Source: JADJPO01 sp046330955
GTDB taxonomy: Bacteria > Actinomycetota > Actinomycetes > Actinomycetales > Kineosporiaceae
Reading direction: 5' to 3'
DNA length: 64,000 nt
Assembly: GCA_046330955.1 (NCBI GenBank)
Contig: JAXLRT010000018.1
Coordinates: 1-64,000, forward strand
Shown: in pieces, positions 58,052 through 64,000 of the stretch
Layout: every line of letters starts with the position of its first letter
How positions within the stretch are numbered: position 1 is the stretch's first letter
Notes under the pieces: model-generated
What the model was told of the DNA's origin: nothing
The model's database searches: none
Seen by the model: the letters and a program-made list of their open reading frames with translations, nothing else
Made by a program: the position numbers and the translations under genes

Positions 58052-59452
58052 ATGACAACTGAGTCGGACATTTCGGTTGTGACAACGGGCGCTCAACGCG
58101 AATTCGCCAGTCGTCTCCGCCGGCTACGACGCGACGCCGGGCTCACGCAGACCGAACTTGCCGGTGATGATCTGTCGGCGAGCTACGTGTCCCTGTTGGA
58201 GTCCGGCAAGCGTCAGCCGAGTCGCGACGTGGTCGAGATCCTGGCCAAGCGATTGGGCTGCTCCCCCACGCGTCTGTGGGAGGGACGGGTCTCGGAGCGT
58301 GAGCGCCGGATCGAGCTCGAACTCGCCTATGCCCGGCTGGCCATGGCCCACGGCGAGGAATCGGATGCGCGCGACCGCCTCACCCAACTGCTCGACGAGG
58401 GCCTGCTGGGTGTCCGCAACGAGGACGAGGTCACGTTCCTCTTGGCTCAGGCTCAGGAGAAGACCGGGCAACGACCCACGGCCATCAGCCTGCTGACCCC
58501 CCTCTTCGAACGCGCCTGTGCTCGGGCAACCCATCTGCCTGTGAGCACCGTCGCGCTGGCCTTGTTCTCCTGTCACGCGGACAGCGGCGACTTCCACCGG
58601 GCGCTGATGGTGGGCGAGGCGGCATTGGACGCCATCACCCACCAAGGGCTGCTGGGCACCGAGGAGTACTACCGGCTCGCCGCCAGCCTGCTGTGGGCTT
58701 ACTCCGAGGTGGGCGATCTGGCCCATGCGATGTCGTGGGCTCGATCGCTGATCCAGGAGGCGGAGGCGAACGGCGCGACCCACGGACAGGCCGCCATCTA
58801 TTGGAACGCCGCCAAAGTGGCCGATGACCTCGGTGAGGTGAACGAGGCGATCTACCTCTCCCAGAAGGCGTTGGGGCAGCTCTCTGAATCCTCCAACACC
58901 CGCGACCTCGTCCGGTTGCGCATCGCGACCGGACAGCTGTTGCTGAGCGCCGACCCACCGCGGGCCGTCGAATCGTGGCAGACCCTGAGTGTCGCGCGGG
59001 AGGGCCTGAACGACCTGGGCAGTGCCATCGATCGGATGCGTTGGGAACGCACCGCAGCCATGGCCAAACTCCTCATGGGCGAGCGTCACGAGGCGCTGGA
59101 GCTCATCCGGCTCGCCGCCGAGCGGGTCGCCCCCGACGACCACGAGGAGACGGCTTCCACGCTGCTGACCTTCGGGGACGTCGAGGCGGCCATCGGCGAC
59201 CGGGAGGGCGCGCTACGGCAGTACCTGGCCGGCGTCGCCACCCTCACGGGCGCCGGCCCCACCCGCGCCACGGCGCGTGCCTGGCGCGACCTCGGCGATC
59301 GCTTCGTAGCTCTCGGTCACACCGATCAGGCTGCTGACTGCTTCGACCGCGCTCTGACCATCGTCGGCGTCCACGACCGCTCGGCAACCCTCCGCGGGAC
59401 CTCGTCGCTGACCCGACACGACACGACCGTCAGTCCGCCACGTCCCCGCTGA
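58052..59452 (+). CDS. XRE-HTH regulator with TPR-like domain (RRNPP-like)
   Basis: A 466-residue protein. An N-terminal XRE helix-turn-helix (about 15-70: REFASRLRRLRRDAGLTQTE, then ASYVSLLESGKRQPS and ILAKRLGCSPTRLW) is followed by about 370 residues of helical repeats of TPR type. Examples are ELAYARLAMAHGEESDARDR, LASLLWAYSEVGDLAHAMSW and TARAWRDLGDRFVALGHTDQ. The whole length equals HTH plus eight to nine TPR-like units. That is the plan of RRNPP regulators, which bind short peptides in the TPR groove. GGAG lies 11 bases before the ATG. The divergent small exported peptide is the likely ligand precursor. Function is inferred. Confidence 0.85.
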   Translation: MTTESDISVVTTGAQREFASRLRRLRRDAGLTQTELAGDDLSASYVSLLESGKRQPSRDVVEILAKRLGCSPTRLWEGRVSERERRIELELAYARLAMAHGEESDARDRLTQLLDEGLLGVRNEDEVTFLLAQAQEKTGQRPTAISLLTPLFERACARATHLPVSTVALALFSCHADSGDFHRALMVGEAALDAITHQGLLGTEEYYRLAASLLWAYSEVGDLAHAMSWARSLIQEAEANGATHGQAAIYWNAAKVADDLGEVNEAIYLSQKALGQLSESSNTRDLVRLRIATGQLLLSADPPRAVESWQTLSVAREGLNDLGSAIDRMRWERTAAMAKLLMGERHEALELIRLAAERVAPDDHEETASTLLTFGDVEAAIGDREGALRQYLAGVATLTGAGPTRATARAWRDLGDRFVALGHTDQAADCFDRALTIVGVHDRSATLRGTSSLTRHDTTVSPPRPR

Positions 59453-59524
59453 GACGGTCGATGGTGCGGTGACCAGGGACTTCCGCGGCACGCAGCGGAT
59501 TCCGGACCGATAGCCTGCGCGCCG

Positions 59525-60142
59525 ATGGATATCGCGGTTGCACTCACCACCTTCCTGCTCATCGTCCCCGTCGAGCTGCCGGACAAGACGTTCGTGGCCA
59601 CCCTGGTGTTGGCCACGCGTTACCGCCCGTTGCCGACCTGGATCGGTGTGGGCCTGGCGTTCGCCGTCCAGTCTCTGATCGCCGTCACGCTCGGCGGGCT
59701 GCTCACCCGGCTGCCGCACCGGCCGGTGACGGCGGCGGCGGGCGTGCTCTTCCTGGTGGGCGCCATCGTGCTCTGGCGCGGCGCGGCACAGGCCGATGCC
59801 GAGGAGGCCGAGACCGAGGAGGAGTTCGCAGGCAAGGTGCGTCAAGGGGTTTCGGGGCTACGGGCCGTCGGAGCCAGCTTCCTGGTGCTCTTCCTCGCCG
59901 AGTGGGGTGACCTGTCACAGCTGCTCACCGCCGGCCTGGTGGTGCGCTACCAGGACCCGGTCTCGGTGTTCACCGGCGCCTGGCTCGCCCTGCTGCTGGT
60001 CTCGGGTATCGGCGCCCTCGCCGGGCGCACGCTACTGCGCTTCGTCCGGCTGTCTCGGGTGCGCCGCATCGGCGCCACGGTGTGCGCCGTCCTCGCCGTG
60101 CTCACCCTGCTCTCGGCCGCCGGGGTCGCCACCCCGATCTGA
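59525..60142 (+). CDS. GDT1/TMEM165-type cation exporter
   Basis: A 205-residue membrane protein of the UPF0016 family, which exports Mn2+ or exchanges Ca2+/Mn2+ for protons. Six to seven helices are arranged as two repeats. The family motif ExGDK/RT/S appears twice: FLAEWGDLSQLL is intact, while the first copy is VELPDKTFVATL with Pro for Gly. A charged loop (EEAETEEEF) separates the halves. ATG start, 72 bp after the regulator. No manganese riboswitch is visible in that gap. Its 3' end overlaps the next gene by 111 bp on the opposite strand. Confidence 0.9.
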   Translation: MDIAVALTTFLLIVPVELPDKTFVATLVLATRYRPLPTWIGVGLAFAVQSLIAVTLGGLLTRLPHRPVTAAAGVLFLVGAIVLWRGAAQADAEEAETEEEFAGKVRQGVSGLRAVGASFLVLFLAEWGDLSQLLTAGLVVRYQDPVSVFTGAWLALLLVSGIGALAGRTLLRFVRLSRVRRIGATVCAVLAVLTLLSAAGVATPI

Positions 60143-61342
60143 TCCGGCGCCCGGCACGCTCACCGGCCGGGCGATCAGGCGCCACAGCAGGACCAGCGAC
60201 GCCACGGCGAGCAGGGTGTAGGACTGCTCGACCAGGTGGCCCAGACCGCTGACCAGCGGCCCGTGGCCCGGCCACGACCCGCCCCACCACGGCAACGGCA
60301 GCACCAGGACGAGCGTCACCGCGGCGGCCGCCAGCTGCCGGGCGCGCACCCGGCCGTCACCGAGCAGGGCGCCGATCACCGCGATCCCCCAGTGCCAGTG
60401 ATGAATCCACGACACCGGCGACATCAGCACCGCGACCATGCCCACCGCCGCCACCACGGCCACCGGTTGCCCGATGCGGTGCAACCGCACCGACAGGGCA
60501 TACCCCAGGACGCCGATCACGGCCACGATCACCAGCCACACCACCGACTGCAGCGCGGGCGTCGACGGCCCCACCCGCAGCAGCGCCCCGCGCACCGATT
60601 GGTTCGACACCCCCGCGTTGGGGCCGAGCCGCGTCGGATCCCACATCGCATCGGTCCAGAAGGCAACGCTCGCCGAGGGCGCGACGGCGGCAGTGACCAG
60701 CGTGGCGCCGGCAGCGGCGGCCAGCGAGGCACCCAGGGCGCGCCACCGCCGGGCCACCGCATAGTGCAGCCAGAAGGCCGCCGGGGTCAGCTTGATCGCT
60801 GCCGCCAGCCCGACCAGCGATCCCGTCGGCCACCACCGGTCGCGCTCGGTCCCCCGGCGCGCGGCGTCCGCCAGGCACAGCGCCACCACCACCGCGTTGA
60901 CCTGCCCGAACCGGAACCCGTCCGCCACCGGCGCCAGGTGCACCAGCACCGCCGCCAGCAACGCCTGCACCGCCGTGCCCCGCGACCCGGCACGCTCGAT
61001 CAGGGGCCGGAATGCGATGCCCGTGCTCCACCACAACAGCAGCAACTGGAACGCCGCCCACGCCCAACCCGCCACCGCGAACGGCACCAGGGCCAGCGGA
61101 ATCGCGGCCAGGGCCGAGAACGGGGGGTAGGTGAACGGCAGGAACTGCGGCGCCCCGGTGAGCCAGTCGTAGACCTGCCGGCCGACCAACAGGCTGGTGG
61201 CGCCGTCCCGATAGACCTCGAGATCGAGTTGCCACAGCTCACCCGGGTAGGTGACCAGGTAGCGGTACAGCACCTGCGCGGCCGACAGCGCAAACACCGT
61301 CAGCGCTGCGACGGAGGCACGCGAGGGGCGCTCGATGGTCAC
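60032..61342 (-). CDS. GT87-type polyprenyl-phosphate mannosyltransferase
   Basis: A 436-residue membrane glycosyltransferase of the DUF2029/GT87 family, from GTG 61342. The N-terminal region has LWQLDLEVYRDGATSLLVGR (the catalytic DxxxY region) and FTYPPFSALAAIPLAL. VADGFRFGQVNAVVVAL, LAAAIKLTPAAFWLHYA and VLMSPVSWIHHWHWGIAV follow. About ten helices. These proteins add alpha-mannose to lipomannan-type glycolipids outside the membrane. The last 40 residues (RGGDPGGREQGEHGEDG and beyond) are antisense to the GDT1 gene and not conserved in character, so the stop may have been lost and replaced. Confidence 0.85.
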   Translation of the reverse strand: MTIERPSRASVAALTVFALSAAQVLYRYLVTYPGELWQLDLEVYRDGATSLLVGRQVYDWLTGAPQFLPFTYPPFSALAAIPLALVPFAVAGWAWAAFQLLLLWWSTGIAFRPLIERAGSRGTAVQALLAAVLVHLAPVADGFRFGQVNAVVVALCLADAARRGTERDRWWPTGSLVGLAAAIKLTPAAFWLHYAVARRWRALGASLAAAAGATLVTAAVAPSASVAFWTDAMWDPTRLGPNAGVSNQSVRGALLRVGPSTPALQSVVWLVIVAVIGVLGYALSVRLHRIGQPVAVVAAVGMVAVLMSPVSWIHHWHWGIAVIGALLGDGRVRARQLAAAAVTLVLVLPLPWWGGSWPGHGPLVSGLGHLVEQSYTLLAVASLVLLWRLIARPVSVPGAGSDRGGDPGGREQGEHGEDGAHRGADAAHPRQPDEAQ

Positions 61343-61408
61343 CGCGCCATTCTGGCGGGCGGCACCGACAACCGCCGTCCCGGGACCCGCCCGGCCTAGG
61401 CTGACCCG

Positions 61409-63628
61409 GTGACCCGCGTCCTGCGTCGAGCCATCGCCGCCCTCGGCGCCCTGTTGGTCACGCTGGGTCTGATCGCCGGCCCGGCCCGGGCGGCCACCTC
61501 GCCGGTGCCCGGCCCCGTGGTGCTGCTCGGGACGGCGGGGCTGCGGTGGGACGACGTCGACATCGACACCCCGGCCCTGCAGGCCCTGCTGGCCAACGGA
61601 TCGCTGGCCGCCCTGGTGCCGCGCAGCGTCGAGCTCACCGCCTGCCCTGTCGACGGCTGGCTGGCGCTGTCCGCCGGACGCCGCGCCGATGCGGCCCGCG
61701 CCGACGACGGCAGCTGTCCGGCCCCTGCCCTCGACATCCCCACGCCGGGCGGCGTCGGACACGTCCTGCGCTGGGCCGACTACCGGGCCCGCGCGGCGGC
61801 TCAGGGCTTCGACGCCGAGCCGGGGGCGCTCGGCGAGGCCCTCGCTCGGGCCGGACGGCGCACCGCGGCCATCGGCCCGGGCGCCGTGCTGGGGCTGGCT
61901 CGCGCCGACGGCACGACCACTCCCGCCTGGGCGGCGGACGACATCCTCGACACCGACGAACCGTTGAAGGCCGCGCTGGCCGCCCGCCCGGACGTGCTGG
62001 CGATCGACCTCGGACCGCTCACCGGTGCCACCGAGACCGATCGCACCACCGCCCTGAAGGACCTCGATGCCCGGCTGACCCTGATCCTCGAGGCCCTGCC
62101 GGACACCGCCACGGTGATCGTGACCTCGCTCGCCGACGATCCCGCAGCCACCGGGGCGGTGTCCGGCAAGGCCGCTGCGAGCTCGGCGTCGGAAACCGCG
62201 GGTTCGGCCGGTGGCGCCAGTGGCGCCCGGATGCAGTTCACCGCCATCGTCGGGCCCCGGCCCGGGGGCGGGAACCATCCCCCGGCCCTGCTGTTCAGCC
62301 CCGGTACCCGGCACGACGGTCTGATGCTGACCACGGACCTCGCCCCGACGATCCTCGATCTGCTCGGCGTGACCGTCCCCACCACCATGGACGGTTCCCC
62401 GGTGCACCCCTCGGCCAACGGCTCGGGCGACGAGGCAGATCGCCTCGAGCACCTGCTCGACCTCGACCTGGCCGCCGTCGAGTTGCAGCCGCTGTTCGGC
62501 CCCGTGATCGCGGTGAGCGTGGTGATCGAGGTGTTCGCGGCGATCGTGCTCGCCTGGCTGCTGCGCCTGGTGCGCACGCCCGCGCTGCGCCGCCGGCTGC
62601 GGGCGGGGCTGCACGCGGTCGGGATCGCCGGCGGCTGTCTTCCGGCGGCCACCGTACTGGCCGGGTTGGCGCCCTGGTGGCGCGCGGCCTCCCCCGGTAG
62701 CGTCCTCGGGCTGGTCATCGCCGGGTGGGTGCTGGTCCTGGCGGCGATCGCCCTGGCCGGGCCGTGGCGACGCCGGGTGCTCGGCCCGGCCGGCGCCGTG
62801 GGAGCCCTCACCGCCCTCGCGCTCACCGCCGATGTCGCCGCCGGATCGCCGCTGTCGCTGACCACGCTCATGGGTGGCCAACCGTTGATCGGCGGGCGGT
62901 TCTACGGCTTCGGCAACCCGCTGTTCGCGGTGTTCGGCGCCGCCGTCCTGGTGTTCGCGATGGCCGTGGCCGATGCCCTCGCGCCACGCGGTGTCCGGGC
63001 TGGCGTGATCGCCGTGAGCGCGATCGGCCTGGGGGCGGCGGTGATCGACGTCCTGCCTGCGCTCGGCGCGGATGTCGGCGGCGCGCCGGCCCTGATCCCG
63101 GCCTTCGCGGTGCTCGCGCTACGGCTCTCAGGGCTGCGGGTGACCTGGCGTCGTGGGCTGCTGATCGCCTCGGGCACAGTGCTTCTCGTGGTCGCCGTGG
63201 CCGTCGCCGACTGGCTCCGACCGGAGGCCGACCGCACCCACCTGGGACGCTTCGTCCAGACCGCGATCGACGGCGGGGCGTGGAACGTCATCCGGCGCAA
63301 GGGAATGCAGAATCTCGAGATCCTGACGTCCTCGCCCTGGACGCTGCTGATCCCGGTGGCGATGGCCCTGCTGGTCTGGCTGCTGATCGATCCGCAGCGG
63401 TTCCGGTTCGGCGCCTTGCACACCGCCTACCGCCGGCTGCCGCTGCTCGCCCACGGCCTGGTGGCGCTCGGCGTCATGCTCGCCATCGCGTTCGCCGCCA
63501 ACGATTCCGGGACATCGATCCCACCCGCCGCGGGGCTGCTGGCGATGCCGTTGCTGGTGGCGATCACGGCCCGGGCGAGCGATGACGACCCGCCGCAGCC
63601 CACCGCACCACGGCCAGGACGGCGCTGA
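61409..63628 (+). CDS. Large membrane protein with alkaline-phosphatase-like extracellular domain
   Basis: A 739-residue protein from GTG 61409. A signal peptide (LGALLVTLGLIAGPARAA) is followed by about 330 extracytoplasmic residues. These recall the sulfatase/alkaline phosphatase fold, with LMLTTDLAPTILDLLGV and TTMDGSPV at the end, but lack the early metal-binding Ser/Thr site. About ten membrane helices follow (VIAVSVVIEVFAAIVLAWLL onward) to a short basic tail. The type is widespread but uncharacterised in actinomycetes, often near glycolipid synthesis genes as here. It overlaps the convergent downstream gene by 65 bp. Confidence 0.75.
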   Translation: MTRVLRRAIAALGALLVTLGLIAGPARAATSPVPGPVVLLGTAGLRWDDVDIDTPALQALLANGSLAALVPRSVELTACPVDGWLALSAGRRADAARADDGSCPAPALDIPTPGGVGHVLRWADYRARAAAQGFDAEPGALGEALARAGRRTAAIGPGAVLGLARADGTTTPAWAADDILDTDEPLKAALAARPDVLAIDLGPLTGATETDRTTALKDLDARLTLILEALPDTATVIVTSLADDPAATGAVSGKAAASSASETAGSAGGASGARMQFTAIVGPRPGGGNHPPALLFSPGTRHDGLMLTTDLAPTILDLLGVTVPTTMDGSPVHPSANGSGDEADRLEHLLDLDLAAVELQPLFGPVIAVSVVIEVFAAIVLAWLLRLVRTPALRRRLRAGLHAVGIAGGCLPAATVLAGLAPWWRAASPGSVLGLVIAGWVLVLAAIALAGPWRRRVLGPAGAVGALTALALTADVAAGSPLSLTTLMGGQPLIGGRFYGFGNPLFAVFGAAVLVFAMAVADALAPRGVRAGVIAVSAIGLGAAVIDVLPALGADVGGAPALIPAFAVLALRLSGLRVTWRRGLLIASGTVLLVVAVAVADWLRPEADRTHLGRFVQTAIDGGAWNVIRRKGMQNLEILTSSPWTLLIPVAMALLVWLLIDPQRFRFGALHTAYRRLPLLAHGLVALGVMLAIAFAANDSGTSIPPAAGLLAMPLLVAITARASDDDPPQPTAPRPGRR

Positions 63629-64000
63629 GCAGCACCACCGGCGCCACGTAGCGACGAAAACCCAGGGTCACCGTCTCGACGGTCGGCGACAGCCCGACCA
63701 CCCGACCCGGGAGGTAGGCCAGCGAGAGCACCGTGAGTCGTACCAGCAGAACCGATTCCAGACCGGCCAGGGTGCCCGCGGCCGGTACCAGCGCCAGCGG
63801 CGCCCAGATCATCGCGTCGTACCAGGGCAGCGCGTAGGGCGCACACAGCACCCAGGCGATGCACAGCATCACCGCAGCGGCCGCGGCCTCGCCACCCGGC
63901 ACCGCCCGGGCTCGCCGGACGAGCTCACCCAACCGGTCGCGCAGCAGCCACACCAGCCCGGCTGTGGCCAGCAGTGCCAGCGGAACCACCACCGCTCGCA
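63564..64000 (-). CDS. MptB-like polyprenol-phosphate mannosyltransferase, C-terminal part (5' end outside window)
   Basis: The frame runs off the right edge without a stop. The visible 145 residues form four membrane helices (PLALLATAGLVWLLRD, AAVMLCIAWVLCAPYALPWY, YVAPVVLLSAVLAVVRWAAA among them). The conserved loop APYALPWYDAMIWAPLALVP matches alpha-1,6-mannosyltransferase MptA/MptB-like GT-C enzymes. The catalytic N-terminal loop is outside the window. Together with the GT87 gene it suggests a mannolipid assembly region continuing to the right. Confidence 0.7.
   Translation of the reverse strand, partial: RAVVVPLALLATAGLVWLLRDRLGELVRRARAVPGGEAAAAAVMLCIAWVLCAPYALPWYDAMIWAPLALVPAAGTLAGLESVLLVRLTVLSLAYLPGRVVGLSPTVETVTLGFRRYVAPVVLLSAVLAVVRWAAAGRHRSPGP

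Overview
The window comes from the chromosome of a high-GC actinomycete. The evidence is the very GC-rich third-codon positions, which leave long antisense reading frames behind most genes. Actinomycete marker genes are also present: the proteasome activator Bpa with a C-terminal GQYL tail, a complete cvnABCD conservon, a DUF222/HNH gene, WXG100-type secretion substrates, polyprenol-linked GT87-type mannosyltransferases and a DivIVA coiled-coil protein. The genus cannot be named from this sequence. No rRNA, tRNA, CRISPR array, insertion sequence or origin was recognised.

Layout. 1-13.5 kb is a mixed region: a partial patatin-like lipase, small enzymes, a broken AbiEi/DUF559-type gene bracketed by two copies of a 77-bp palindromic repeat, an O6-alkylguanine repair protein, a FUSC-type membrane protein overlapping a lipase-like hydrolase, a fused asymmetric ABC exporter, a probably Tat-exported hemerythrin, and a MarR/EamA pair with a perfect palindromic operator. 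13.5-19.9 kb holds a GNAT, an MFS transporter and a corrinoid operon, btuF-btuC-btuD-cbiZ, behind a cobalamin riboswitch. It takes up corrinoids and trims incomplete cobinamides.

20-31.3 kb is a type VII secretion and polymorphic-toxin island. An EssC-like three-ATPase motor is convergent with an operon of EspC-like substrate, unknown protein, WXG100 protein, RHS/YD-repeat toxin with a nucleotidyltransferase-like C-terminal domain, and a small putative immunity protein. 31.4-36.2 kb is the conservon (NIT-domain sensor kinase, roadblock, DUF742, small GTPase). 36-45 kb carries MobA-like and quinone oxidoreductase genes, a frameshifted SOS-linked HNH gene, a decayed GT87 gene and the ahpC-ahpF peroxide-defence pair. 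45-57.4 kb is largely housekeeping: aminotransferase, bpa, HAD phosphatases, GH26-like glycosidase, DivIVA, a GT4 glycosyltransferase, a CBM48 protein, serS and a lipid kinase.

57.4-59.5 kb is the most unusual locus. A 41-residue exported peptide gene, too small for routine gene calling, has a strong ribosome-binding site and its own terminator. It is divergent from an XRE-HTH/TPR regulator, with a 20-bp direct repeat and a 13-bp palindrome between them. This is the layout of a peptide-pheromone (RRNPP-like) circuit, a type established mainly in Bacillota. 59.5-64 kb has a GDT1-type cation exporter, a GT87 mannosyltransferase, a large membrane phosphatase-fold protein and the end of an MptB-like transferase.

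Three families of 70-80 bp palindromic repeats are scattered between genes. Four genes are broken by frameshifts, which could be real decay or sequence error.
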